Positions 11,690-24,400 of a stretch of DNA of 64,000 nucleotides are shown here, one piece after another. Made by a program: the position numbers and the translations under genes. Source of the stretch: Mariannaea sp. PMI_226. Taxonomy: Eukaryota; Ascomycota; Sordariomycetes; Hypocreales; Nectriaceae. Below the pieces are notes generated by a model. It saw only the letters and a list, made by a program, of their open reading frames with translations, ran no database searches and was not told the origin of the DNA. How positions within the stretch are numbered: the first letter of the stretch is position 1; each line of letters opens with the position of its first letter. The stretch is taken from positions 3,038,001 to 3,102,000 of the forward strand of contig JANFOG010000004.1 in the NCBI GenBank assembly GCA_024336345.1. Reading direction: 5' to 3'.

Positions 11690-13684
11690 GGTGACGAGGC
11701 TGTGAGGGAAGGTTTTTTTTGGGTGTATGGTAGAGAGAAGGGATAAGGGAAGATATAAACCCTAAGAGATGTGGAGGGTTGAAGGGCGAGTAGGTAGATT
11801 GGTAGGTATGTATTAGAGAGATACCGTACACCAGGAGAGGAGAGGGTCAAAGGTGGAGGATTGGGAGAAGGCAATGAAGAGAGAGAGAAAAAAATGAAGA
11901 AAAGTAAAAAAAGAGGTTCAAGATTTCTTCAAGCTCGCAAAGGAAGAAGAGAAAGAGGTGCGCGATTTCGCCTCTCTTCCTGACTACGTACTATTTACTA
12001 CGTACCACGTACCTAATTTACATACCTACCTTGCCTCTGGAGACGTTAGGTGCGTGCTGCTGTAACCTTACACCCTGCCTGGCCAACCCGGAGACTTCGT
12101 TTCAACTACTCAAAATCTCTTTCCCTTTTTCCCTTTCCCGTTCCCTCGGCCTCGTCCTCGTTCGTTGGTTCGTTGGATGGGTGTTTTGGCGGCGCAAAGG
12201 CCTCCATCAGACCCCCCCGCTGTCCCCTCCATACTCCATACATAGTATAACCAGCACCTAAAAGAGCCTCCTCCTTCGGCCGCCGCTCGTTTTTCCGCGC
12301 GTTAGATCCGAGCCTTCACGTTCCCTGTCAAGTTGTCACCGAGATAATAGAGGGTAGGGGGAGAAAAAAAAATCGAGGAAGCGTGGCGCTAGACTTGTTG
12401 CGGTAGCGCTCGGTGTCGCCGCGCTTGTCTTGCTTGCTTGAAGGTTCCACAATGTCTACTTACCCTGTCCAAAGGGGCGCCTGTGAAGTGTGAATAGGTA
12501 GCGAATAAATAATACCTAGGTAATTGGTTCTGTTGCAAGGCACCGGAGTTAATGCAAGGAGAAACAACCGACGCAATTTCAGCAGTATTAGTTGTTGCAT
12601 GAATTTTGGAGGGTCGCATACATGCCAGCTTGCTATGCGAACCCAGCAAGCCAAAAATGCCTTTGATAATTGACTCTCCAAAAGGGAGAGGGGAACACAG
12701 AAAAAAAAAAGTGTAGCTATGTTCATGTCCCATCATGTGTCTGTCTGTCGACGTCATGTCCAAATCCTTAGCTCGCATGTCTCCAACTCTGGAGAGAAAA
12801 ACCACCTCCAACTTATTAATTGACCCGTCGCCTCCGTACGAAATTCCAGGCCTCCCTCCCGACATTTACCCATCATCAACCCATTTGCAAATAGCAAAAT
12901 TGCTCGTCCTCAATTCGTGGTTTCTTCCAAACCGAAATTCCCCGCGTTCCCAGGATGCCCCCGTCCTCGAGTTGGCCCAGGCACTCAAAGCGACGAAAAT
13001 TCCTCGTCTTTAGTACTTACTCCGCCAGAACAAAATGCAGGGATTACGCTTCACGTACTGCAGCAATTCGACGTGTGTGCGGAGCCGTCCCCCAATTCCC
13101 CAATCAGGCATAATCGCCATGAGCTCAAAACTCCACTGTTCCCCAGTAATTCCCGAGCTAGAAGACTGCGAGAGTGAGGAAGAAATAGAAAAAAGAAAAC
13201 AAAAACAAAAAAAAGGCATGCAGCATCATGATAGCTGGGCAACCCTAAAATAATGCCTTGCATCAGCTAAGGAGACTACCAAGTACGTACATATATCGTA
13301 GTTTACCTACTACTATGGTATGCACAATCCCATACTCTACGACTTACGTAGCCAATGATCCTACAAAAAGTAACGTGTGAATAACCTCACCAACAGTGGC
13401 TCTACTCATCTGCACAGTCCATAATGTATGTTTATTCTCTTGTCATAACCCGGCTCCCATGTCCATTCCCTCCTTCCGCTGATACACGAAATTCCAATTC
13501 TTTATCCCTGATATGTTATATCACTGAATGGCTCTATACCACTCCCCAAAACTCCCAAACAAATCAAGCACAATTCCGCTCGTGTAACACATACAACTCG
13601 CTCCATGTACATTGCAAGACCCCCCAAGACCTCTGTTTGGCCGCATTTTTGAGGGGCATTCCAACGCAAAAAAAAACAGGGAAT
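11690..13684. other. IDH1 promoter and 3' end of the GCK kinase gene
   Basis: No gene seen in almost 2 kb. Purine-rich minus-strand DNA next to the IDH1 start looks like a leader or promoter tract. A palindrome TACCTAGGTA lies at 12513-12522. Open frames of up to 158 aa here show no recognisable family. Confidence 0.55.
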
Positions 13685-16059
13685 CTATACTTCCTCGTCC
13701 TCGTCAAGAGGCTCAACTCGTACTAAAATCTCCTCCAGAAGACCTTCCAGGAAATTTCCAACATCACGCCCCATCCCAATAGGCTCAGCCTTGTCGTAAT
13801 AATCAATCTCCTTGCAGACGTGCGCCAGTTTGTACACAAGCCTTCTAATCTTCTCATGCGCCGCCTCTGCCCGCTGCTGCTGAGGTGTAACAAGCGCAGG
13901 GTTCTGTCCGGACTTGTACATTTGCTGTAGGTTGATCTGTCTCCGCTTGAGTGCCTCCTCAAGAGCAGGAAAGATGACGTCGTTAAGCGCATCCAAGTCG
14001 CCGTTGGGGTTTGCAGGCGCTGGTGACGGAAACGACGATGGAGAGCCAAATGTAGGTAAATCGGGCAAATCCACCTTGGACTGGAAGCCTGGTTTGGGTT
14101 TCAGGGACTCCAGCTGTAGCTGGGTCGATTTTGATTGTAGATAGGCTGGTCTTGGAACTGAGTCTTCCTTTGGGGATAAATCAGCTTTTGATGGTAAAGG
14201 ACGAGGTCCCTGGGCCGACTGCGTCGGTACTGGCAAGGGGGGTCGTTGAGAGGGCACCTGCTGTCCCGATGGAACTCTCTGCTGACCCCCTCTGTATGGA
14301 GGTATCTCAGGTAGTGTCATCGACACCAGTTTGGAGCTCGACGACCTGGACTGGACCTGGTGAGCGGGTGGCACCGGTGGTGCGGGCCAGTCGTTCACCT
14401 GTGATGGTGATTCATCCGGTGATGTCACCAAGTTAAGGTTGAGCATGCCCATATCACGTTGCAACTGGCTCTGCAGCTCATGATCATAGTCTGGAGATTG
14501 ACCCATAGACATTGATGACATAGGTTTTGGTGGTGGTGTTTCAATCACTTCCCTCGTCACTACTGGCTTCATCGGGCTCGATGGCAGAGCGATCTTTGCA
14601 GGAATGCCAAATCCTGGAGGCGGTTGAGACAGTGGCCGAAGCTGCTGTTGCTGCTGCTGAACTTGGACTGGAGCAGCAGAAACTGGCTTCCGCTGGGGAC
14701 TGGGCTGCCTCACCGTCTCGTTCGACTGCATGGCAAAATCCCGTATCTTGGATGGGCTACCATCACGTCTTCGTTCGCCATAGTCATCGGCATCCTCCAG
14801 TGGTCGCCCGGCACGCGCATTGGTGGCGCTTTCGTCCATAGCATTAAGCCCTGGTCTTGTCACCAGACCTCCCCTATCTCCTATCAACCTCACAGTGCCG
14901 AAATCCCACATGTCTTCGTTCACCTTCTCCCGAGCGACGGGTTCCCTGCTGCGGTTAGACTCGTACTGGTCTTCTTCGCTATCCTTATGGGTTGCTGCCC
15001 AGCGAGTGTGTCGTTCAATGAGCTCCGTCAGGTACGTCGTGCGCTTGGCCCGTCTAATAAACGGGTGCCGTAACAAATCCTTGGAGGTAGGTCGGTCTTT
15101 GGGGTCCCGTTGTAGGCATAGCTCAATAAACTCCTTGAACGCCTTTGTGAAGTTCCCTTCCAGTCGAGGGGGAGGGTTCTTTGGGATAAGAAACAAAACC
15201 TTCATCGGGTGAATGTCAGCATATGGAGGTTCGCCATTGGCCAGTTCCAAGGCAGTGATGCCAAGGGACCATATGTCGGCTTTGTGATCGTATCCGGACT
15301 GCTTGATAACTTCTGGGGCCATCCAAAATGGAGTTCCCACAAAGGTATTCTTCTTGGTCATGGTGGCCGAGAGCTGACCCGAAACACCAAAGTCTGCCAA
15401 CTTCACCTGGCCATTTGAGCTTAGTAGGACATTAGCAGCTGACAGGGGCTCGTTAGCAGCCGAATTGGGATCATGAGAAGCGTAGGACGGGCTTTGTCAC
15501 CTTTGATATCTCGGTGCAGCTTCTTGTCCGTGTGCAGATAGTCCAGCCCCATCAACAGCTCTCTTATGATGATGGCGATGTAGTCTTCCCCAATTTGGCC
15601 GGGCTTCATCAAGTCGGCACAGCTACCACCGGAGCAGAACTCCATGACAATCCATAGCTCGGCACCTTTTGCGTATGAGCCATAATACTTAGTAACGTAC
15701 GGCGATTGCAGCTCGGAGAGAATGGCAATCTCCTGGATGATATCCTCGACTTCGTCCTCAGCGCTTTCTATGTCGATAATTTTGATGGCGACGGCGTGTC
15801 CGGTTCGCTTGTCAACTCTAGAGTTCAATATTAGCTCATGCAGGGCAGAGATGGTAGTGCCTTCTGCTGTGAATACCCTTTATAGACCTTGCCAAAGCTA
15901 CCACCGCCTGTCCCTCGATGTTAGCGATTGCTCGTCCGCACCACCTGACCACCCACGCTCGGAACAGGGAGACAAACCGATGCAATACTCTTTTGAGTAG
16001 AGAAGCTCCGGGTCCAACGCCTCATTTCCCTCGTCTAGCTCTCTTTCACGGTCCGCCAT
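13685..16059 (-). CDS. Germinal-centre (Ste20/Mst-type) Ser/Thr kinase
   Basis: An N-terminal protein kinase of the GCK branch of the Ste20 family; such fungal kinases (Neurospora POD-6/MST-1/SID-1 group, yeast Kic1, fission yeast Nak1) act upstream of NDR kinases in polarity or septation. Four minus-strand exons (16059-15978, 15907-15877, 15817-15501, 15438-13685) give 727 aa. Kinase landmarks are complete: GGGSFGKVYKG, VAIK with Lys50, HRDIKAAN with Asp141, DFG at 159-161 and GTPFWMAPEV. The kinase domain ends near residue 280. The middle is Pro/Gln/Ser-rich and probably disordered, with a poly-Gln run. The C-terminus is a compact acidic helical region ending DEDEEV. The three 5' introns split the N-lobe, and exon 2 is only 31 nt. 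I cannot decide which of the fungal GCK paralogues this is. Confidence 0.93.
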
Positions 16060-17730
16060 GTTTAGCTGGTGCGGCTCGGAACTGGATGAGAGCTTGTCCT
16101 CGTGCCCCCGGGTAGAGGGTAGAATGTAGCGGGGTGGGGGGTTGTTGGGGAGTGCGCACGTCGAGGCGCTGCGATGGCGGTGCTCTGGAATAGCCCAACG
16201 GTTCGTAAAAATCTCTGCTTTTTAACGTAGGGTGGCAGAGGATGCAGGCGGTCGGTCGAGGGCGGCCGTGTCGGAGGGATCGAAGAAAAAGGGAACCAAC
16301 TGTCCCGCAAATGTGATGTAGGTGAAGGGTCAAGGAGCCAAGCTGGCTGAACTTGGCGGTGTCGTCGTTTGGTGGAAACCCCCACCAAGAAAAAACAAAA
16401 GGCCGGTTGTCGACAATTTGTCTTGGATTATTCTTGAGACCACAACCGACGAATAGGCGGGTTATGATATAGAAACAAGCAGAGGGAAAACTATGAAGAA
16501 ACAAAAAATGAGGAAGGGGGGGTGTGTGAAAGAATGTGAGATCAATGTGATGACAGAGGATAGCTAATGCAGCCAGAGAGAGTCGACAAACGTGAGCCAA
16601 TCCCGAGATGGACGAAAAAAAACAAAGCCGACAACGCAGGTTGTACCGTAGCTCTGCGTGCCGCTGTTTACTCCGTACCTAATCTGTACAGGGCCGTGAG
16701 TTCCTTTCTGGGGTCGCGCAGGTGCAGCTGGCGCCTGGCAAATTAGACACCGTTCAGGTTGGTATTCATTATCTCAATCAAGTGCTGATACATTAGGGAT
16801 ATGTACCTAGACACACAGAGAGGTATCTGTAGGAGATGCAGTTCGATCTGTGCTCTTTTTTTTTTGCCAGCCTTCTTCCTACTGGATCTCACTGCTCAGG
16901 TTTGGTACGGACTGAGAGGATCAATGTTTGACATTTGTCGAGGTCGTTGAGTAGCAACCGCCGGCAGCCACTCAGGGACCAGGCACCAAACCCTCGTGGA
17001 GGTTTGGTGCGACCAGCCCAAGGAATGAGGGGGTAACGTTAGGTGCCACAGTGGTGGGGTATTCTCTTTTTTTTACGGTGGGCTTGCTCCGTAAGGTAAG
17101 GTAGGTACCTCTCTAGGTAGCTGAAGCTGTCATCAGCGCCTCGTTCGTGCCTCTCTCGTACCTCTTCCCGGCGCTGTGATCACTGTGTTCAGCAGCGGGG
17201 TATCGCCGACTTGCGCTAGGAGGGCCTTGCAAGACGCGCTAAATCCGGCTCGTCAGCCCTGGCAGGATCCCTGATGGAACCTTGAAGCCCCCCTCCCCCG
17301 GTCGTATCCAATCGTCGGTCAGACAACCCCTCAGCCCAGTAAACCCCCAGCAGCAAATCAGATGCGTCAAAGGCCAGTAAGCACACGATGACTTTTCAAT
17401 GTCCGACCCATTGAGTTTCTGTTTTTCTATCCCATCAGGAACAGCACGTAATAAGAGAATTTCGAGAGTAATACAACCAAGTCTGCCTTCCTGGGTGATT
17501 GGCCATCTACGCCCCCATCCATCCCTGCGTCAACTGGTCTCAACAAAATATCGGCCCAGATCCTTGTCATTGGGAGATGAACGGTATCAGACTCTTGGCG
17601 ATTTCGTCATCACACGGACGAGGGACAGCAAACTTGACCAAATCGAGAAGTCCGAGTTACGTATATTACGGAGAAGACGAAGTACAACCCAGCTGAGAAG
17701 GGAGGAATAGGTAATTAATTACCAACCTAG

Positions 17731-17772
17731 GTGTGTAGGTGTGTAGGTAGGTAGGTAGGTAGGTAGGTAGGG
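17731..17772. repeat. (GTAG)n microsatellite
   Basis: A tetranucleotide run GTAGGTAG..., preceded by two GTGTAGGT variants, lies in intergenic DNA. A related CCTAC run occurs near 9056. Confidence 0.9.
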
Positions 17773-18107
17773 CAGTTTGGTTTGAAGGGAGGATGCGCCA
17801 GATCCACCGGTTCCTATCAAACATCCTTTAGCCTACATTTCGGATGCACGTTGACGGGTGTGTTTTGTCTTGCAATCATCCCAATAACCATTCGAAATGA
17901 CAGCCCCTTGTATACTTGCAACAGACAAACACTTCGAGTGTGCGTGCTCTGGACACGGTCCTAATCACTGGGTGGTTTCATATGAAACATCTGAAGAACC
18001 CGTCTCACTGCAATATCAGGATTGTATTATCATCCAGTGAATGGATAAAAAAACCCAATTCTTCCTTTCTATGGCGGCCACCGCGACATAATAGCTATCT
18101 CAACATA

Positions 18108-18130
18108 TTCTTCTTCTTCTTCTTCTTCTT
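18108..18130. repeat. (TTC)n microsatellite
   Basis: About seven and a half exact TTC units in intergenic DNA; no coding context. Confidence 0.9.
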
Positions 18131-18607
18131 TCATTTTTGTCTAGTGAATGTCTCCCATTAGAAAACGTAGTCGACTTGCCTAGCCTTTTCTAGTTGCTAC
18201 CTTATGTATACTTACTGCCCTTAAGTCATGGTCACGTCACTCTGCCCATATTCGACTCGTCGTGATCGCGTCAAACAAGCTTCAAGTGGGATTCCCAGTT
18301 CTTCAACAAAACGCAAAAGACCCGGTGAAGGTAGTACAATCACAAGGAACAATTTGCACTCAAAGTCCCTTTTTCCTATCTACTTTCCTCCCCTCCAGCC
18401 AATTGCAATCAAGGTCAGCCCTCCTTCCATCTAATGCGCATGAAAGAAAGAAAGGAAAAGAAAAGAAGATGATGAGAGGGAGAAGTATGGACGAGAGGGG
18501 GAGAAGACAAGGGTTCATTCCTCATGATTCCATAGGGTGCCTATCTAGGCGGCAACCATTCATTATACGTGAATCTCATTCATGTCCCACCAAGCTTGGC
18601 CAACTAT

Positions 18608-20252
18608 TTAGTCCTCAATGAACTCAATCATGACGGTGCCTTGCTTCAACCCTGTGTCAGAGATAGATTCGTCTAGGTGCTCGATAAGGTCTTGGCCCTG
18701 AGGCATCTTCTTCAACTCAAACTCTACTCCCTCCTTGCCCTCCAGGGGCTCAGCCTTGAGCCACTCAAAGATTCTGCGGACCGGGTCGTTGAGGTTAAAC
18801 CTGCGAATCACGCGTCCAGTAGGGTGTCTAAACTGAATGCGTGTCGTCACAGCCGGGTTGTTATCCGGCTCGGTGTGTGGGTTCGTGTTGGAGACTTGAG
18901 AGAATAGATTTTGAGGTTCTGGCTCTTTGCCCTTCCCTTCTGTGACTTCAGGGGACTTTGTGAGGGCATCTGGATCGTGCACGTTCGGCGTCGATGATGA
19001 TGCTCGGTTGGCAGAGCTCTCCAGACTATTCTGGAGGGCCATCTCCAACATTTCTTCTTCCGTCATCCGATCCACATCCACCGTTTTTGGTTTGCTCGCC
19101 GTCGTCTTGGCAACTGGGTTTTTGCTGTTGGCGGCAAGGCTGTAGCGGTCGAGAAACTCGGCAAGTTCAGCAAAGAAGTCGGAGGCACTGGGAAATGGTC
19201 TCCCGCTCCATACTTTGACCTGCTCGCCTGTTCGCGGGTCAACGATGGAGACATGAGGATAGTTGTCGGGATTTTCGTGAGATCTGTTAGGGAAGTAGAA
19301 GGTGATGTACTCCTCGGCGTCGGGGAATTCCTTATCGTACTGTAGGAAGATGAAGTTCTCGGAGACTAGGGTCTTGACATGTTGGTCCTTCCAAATGTCA
19401 CGATTCAGTGTCTGGCAGTTGAAATCACTCATGTCCTGTAGGTTGACCATGATCCACTTCTTGTCCTCCTTGCCGAGTGTACGGGCTTCATCCCAACTCA
19501 TTCGAGACATAAGATCGTAGGGCGGTCGAAACAAATCCTCCAAGCGTCTAGCATGAGAACCCGAGCTGGATCCATTCTCGGTCGACCGGTTTGGTGCACT
19601 GGAAGGATCACCCCATATTTGTTGGGAAAAGGGACCAGAAGATCCGCCTACATGTGATAATACGTGAGAAACTAACACCCACGTATCTTCAAGACTAGCC
19701 TCTTAACTTACCGGATGGGAACTGTCTCCGCCTGCGTCTCAGCTCTTCCAGCATAGCAGCCTCAACGTTGGCCTCGCCGCTCCATTCACCTCCAGGTGCA
19801 ACCAGGGTCTCAGTTGTACGAGCAATCGGGGCTCTCACGTCATCCGAGGCTGATGCTGCACCGCCGTTCTCCCTGTATAGCTCCTCCTGCAAGCGCTTAG
19901 CCATAGCCATATCTTCTTCTTCTTGTGCGAGAGTGGCTGCCTGTGCTGCTGCTCGGTCACCGTCGTCGCTGTCTGAATCCTGTTCAAACTGCATATCTTC
20001 GTCGTCGTCGCTATCGATGTGGATGACGCCATCCGAATCCTGCCGCCCAATGTTGGATCGTTGGGCGGGCGCGGCGCTGGGGGAAGGGTTGGCGTTGAGG
20101 CCGGCACCCACTCCAGATGCGAGGTCGGGATTTTCGTAGAATAGTTCGATGGCGCGCTCAAAATTGCCAGAGGTCATCTCGAGGAAGCTTCGAGCTACGT
20201 CCGGACTTGCGCCAGTGATGGCGCTGAAGGTGGCAATATTATCGTCATCCAT
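18608..20252 (-). CDS. UBA-UAS-UIM-UBX domain protein (UBXD7/Ubx5-type)
   Basis: A ubiquitin-binding adaptor likely to link ubiquitylated substrates to the AAA-ATPase Cdc48/p97, as Ubx5 and UBXN7 do. Two minus-strand exons (20252-19712, 19647-18608) give 526 aa. The order of domains matches the family: a UBA-like domain at about 1-45, an acidic Asp/Ser stretch near 70-100, a thioredoxin-like UAS domain at about 215-350, a UIM-like helix with EEEMLEMALQNSLESS at about 377-392, and a C-terminal UBX fold from about 441 to the end. The UAS domain has FNCQTLNRDIW, so no redox CXXC pair is visible, as expected for UAS rather than true thioredoxin. It lies upstream of, and is oriented like, ECM29, another ubiquitin-proteasome factor, though 1.2 kb apart. 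Confidence 0.93.
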
Positions 20253-21428
20253 CGTGAGGGTCGGTCACCTAGATGGACTGGGAAGAGTCGAGTAGAATGA
20301 AAAAAAAAGAGTAGTGAAGGGGGTTGGCGGAGAGGAGCGTAGAGGTGAATGGCGTAGGGAGCGCGACGGTGCGCGATGTTCTTGGGGATCCTCTTGAAAA
20401 TCGAATATGCCACGTAGGAAGGTCGTAAAATGGCCTCTGAGGTTGTTGGGATGCTCTACCCAAGCGTCGAGGGCAACGAGTGAGCGGCGGCGGTGGGAGA
20501 GGCACCTCTTTTAGATGTTGCCCCGCCTCAAGCGTTACCGCGGGGAAGTGAATATGCCTATGAATGGGAGAAATGGTCCAGAAAGCGAGGTGAGATATTA
20601 AGGGTGAAGGTGTGTAACCAGGCCAGGTGGGAGACGAGCCTGTCGGCGGTGACTAAGAGAGGTTGTGTTGGTTGGTGTCAAGGACAGCTTGGTGGCAGTA
20701 GCATTATTTGTTGGAGGGCTTGTAAGTTGTTGGTGATGATGGGTTGAGTGGCGGATGGGGTCCTCGAAGAAGTGGAGGCCGAACTGATGAGTTGATGTAC
20801 AAGCCGTTTTCTTTCTTTCCCATGGCATACTACTACTACACTATGTAGCATGGCATGGCATGGCATGGACATCATATCTCCACAAATTGCACGCTTTCGG
20901 GTGACAGGCACCCAACCACAGTGACGCAATCAATGAGATACACCCCCGGCACCTGGCATGGCACATGGCTGCAGCCTTTCGGCTGTCCTAAAGTGTCCTG
21001 TAGTAAAAAAAAAGTCGGTGACGGAACATCAATGATGCGCGACCTCACATGTAACTAATAGTAACTTTTCCTTACTTGTAGCCTACCCTACCCTACACTG
21101 GCCATCAAGGTATTGCAGGCGGCTTGATCTCCAACCGAAACACCATAAAACCGATTCATTTTCCTTTTTGAATCCTTTTTCTCTTTCTGGTGTATAAAGT
21201 CATCATTCATCTTTCAGATTTGCTAGCTTACAACCCCAAATTGCTGGAGGAAATGAAAAACATGAGGTTTGTCAGTTGAACATCAAACCACAGCAATGAT
21301 CAACTCAACTCACCATTCATTTGCTCTTGTATTAGACAGCAACCACACGCCAATCAAGATAATTGTTTCGTAGCTCTCTATATGTGACAACATTCGATTA
21401 AATCATTAAAAAAAAAGCTTCCAACGCT
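20253..21428. other. UBX promoter and ECM29 3' region
   Basis: No gene seen. Includes four tandem CATGG units at 20849-20868 and short low-information open frames. Confidence 0.55.
20849..20868. repeat. (CATGG)4 tandem repeat
   Basis: Four exact CATGG units in intergenic DNA between the UBX and ECM29 genes. Confidence 0.85.
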
Positions 21429-24400
21429 CTATGCCAGTTCAGCCAAGACTTCCTTCAGTACCTTCTGTACCTCCAACGACCGTTCCCCTGCTAACGCTCC
21501 ATTTACCATTTCTCTAAACTGTCCAACGTCTGGCCCAGATTGCCCAAACACACCCCTGGCCTTTGCCTTCAGTAAGCAACCAAGCGCCTTGGCCCTCATA
21601 ACCCTCTGCGACTCAGTTCCAACATCTACCAAGTCCGGGTCTAGGCTGAGCATATATGTAACAGCAATGGCCTTGTCATCTTGTGCCGTCGTCGAAGGGG
21701 TCTGGGCATCAGTCATCAAATCCCGTACGCACTCGTACCAGACCTGCCGTTTAATGGTCGCGAACTTGGGGCTCGAAAGAAACGGCTTAAGAATGTCGAG
21801 GACTCTGGTCAACACCTCCAGAGGATCCTCCTTCATCTTTGACACACTGTAACCGCGGGCGATCGCCTCCAAGCCGTTGCTGGCGGTCTTTTCCGTCAAA
21901 TTATCCTTTGAATCGACTTCCATTTTGTCTTCATCCCTGAAATCCTCTAGGAATTGTGTCACGATACTTGTGATATCGTCGAGGAGATCCAAGTCGTCCC
22001 GCGCTCGAGCAAACTTCCAAAGTGCACGGAACGCAGGCACGCGGTACTCTTCGTTGTTTCTCTTGGCCTCCCGCAAGGCTACCTTTTTCATCTGGGCCGC
22101 AATTTTCGAATCCGATGTCCACAGAGACCGGCCCTTCTCGACAAATTCCGGGTATGCCTCGAGGAGCTTCTCCTTGCCTGGAAACGTCTTCAAGGAAAGT
22201 GTCTTATCAAACACAGGCCAGATCTTGGCCAAATTCGCGTCGCTAATCTGACCACTGGCCTCGCTGGCGCTGGCGACATCCTTGACCATTGCCGCGACTG
22301 TGAAAGCTCCAGTGTGCCGAAGTGCCCATTGCTGTGTATCTAGGCAGCGTTCTACGAGGCCTGCAATTTCTGAGACGTAACGAACAACGGTGCGGCTGCT
22401 CCCAGCATGCTGATTCCAAACTTCTTGAAATAGCTTACTTGTGTACTCATCGGTGTCGTGAGCGCCAAAATAGGAGAACGGAAGTAGTTCGGTTTCCAGG
22501 GCTGAGAAATGGTCCGGCGAGATCTTGGCCAAGGAGACAATCACATCCGCAACCTTTTGTCTTCTAGACTCTTCTTCCGCCTGGAAGTATATACCAATAA
22601 ACTTCTCACAGAAGCGTTGCTTCGAGGCTTCCGAGACACCTCTCATCATGTAGGCGGTTGCACGAGCGTAAGCTTGGCTGACCTCATCGTTCTTGTCCAT
22701 TGTCTGTTTCTCCATCATCTGAAGAAACCGCCCGGCAAACGGCTTGATATCGTTTGTATGGCGAGTGAAAAGCGTGCTCAGTACTCGACTGCAGCCGATT
22801 TTAGTAGGCATGCCAATGGCTGTCTTGATCGTAGCCTCTAATTTAGGAGCCAACTCGGCCATGACGCCCTCATCTATGAATCGAAGAGCATTGTCGATAG
22901 CCTCAGAAATAGGTGATCGATTTACCATCTGCGACCTCAATTTGTCAATCTGGTCGCGATCATCTTCGTTAAGTCTCTGATATTGATAATTGATTGCTTG
23001 CGGCTCAATGGAGCTGAGTAGCCCCAGAAGCTGAGGTACCATGTCTGAAATAAAAGGTCGGAGTGACTTGCCACCCTGCTTTGCAATGTCCATCACCGTG
23101 ATGGTGGCGAATATCTGGACCTCCTGTACCGAGCTTTCAACGCCCTTGTCCGACAACAGGAAAGGCAGCGCCTCTTTCATCATAGCTTGAGAAGCTGATC
23201 CATTGCTGCCCTCCTCAAGCTGTCTTACGAGTCCCTTTGATAGTGTCATGCACAAGCGGAGAGCTGCCTCACGCACGGTTCCCTTGACATCGTCAAGAAC
23301 TTTCAATGCCATGGTCCAAATATCCCGATAGTACTTCTCATACTGCGAGAATGGCCGACCATGTATGAGGTCAGAAATTGCGGCGCAGCTGGCTTGGCGC
23401 ATCCGCCACTCGCGACCGAGGATACTCTTGAGAAGATCCTGCATAATATCATCGAAATAGGTATCAATGACCGTGGCTGAATCCTTGACGAGAGCCTTCC
23501 AAATATCCTCCATTGACCGCTGGACATTTTGGTTGGGATCAAATCTGTACCGGTAGAGCTTTGGATATAGCTTGGGATCGATTTCTGAGTCAGACAAAAT
23601 GTTGCTGAGTCCAAAGCGGCCAAACGCTGATCGAGTGGACCAAGTTGCAGCATTCGCAGCAAGAGACATAAACTTGTAGACAAGGCGCTGGTCACCAACT
23701 TCATTTGCAAGGTTCACAATATCCTTGTATGAAGTTATAGAGTTGCCTTCGCCGGTTGGTAGAGCCCCTGGCTCAAAAAGCTCCGTCTCTTGGTCCACCT
23801 TGAGCTGAGTTCCAGAACCAGTGAATGCAGACACCAAGTCCTTAACCAATGTACTTTTGAGATCCGTGTCACCACGCTCGTAAACCAGCGATAGACCTCG
23901 CGACGCCGTCTCCTGAACAAGCTCGTCTCTAGCGCTCAAGAGGCGCATAAACGACGCCTGCACCTCTCTGAGCCTTGACTGGACTTCCTTGAGATGAGAG
24001 CAGTACTGTACGATGCAGAAGAGCCAAATACCAGATGCCTTGAGCAGAGATGGCTTGGTGGCTTTGCAATCAGCGAAGAGCTTGTTGAGAACAGCCCCTA
24101 GCCGAGATAGGCGTGCGCCGCTGGGCTGGTGCGACGTATGGTGTTCGACGTCCATGGTCAGCTTCACATAATCAGAGTCCCAGCGGGCTACCGTTGCTGT
24201 GATGGCATCGCCGACGGTAAACTGTATTTCGACACGCTTAATCTCGTGAAGGGCGAATAGATCTTTGAGAATGGAACCTAGGGCCCCATATGACCAGCCG
24301 TCGTCATTTTCAGCTTGACTTTGATCGTTTTCAGTCTCTTCAAGACCAGCAGCCAACCTTCCAAGAGCAAGAATTGCCTTTTCATTACTTTTCTTTGCCT

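Larger units (their letters stand above)
16060..18607. other. GCK kinase promoter and UBX-gene 3' region
   Basis: No gene seen in about 2.5 kb. A minus-strand open frame of 184 aa covering the kinase start region is low in recognisable protein character. The stretch holds TACTCCGTA at 16669-16677, a (GTAG)n tract at 17731-17772 and a (TTC)n tract at 18108-18130. Confidence 0.55.

Noticed and set aside
16046..16600. 184-aa minus-strand frame over the kinase start region
   Set aside because: It covers the GCK start codon in another frame, has no motif, and the kinase model with MADRERELDEG explains the region.
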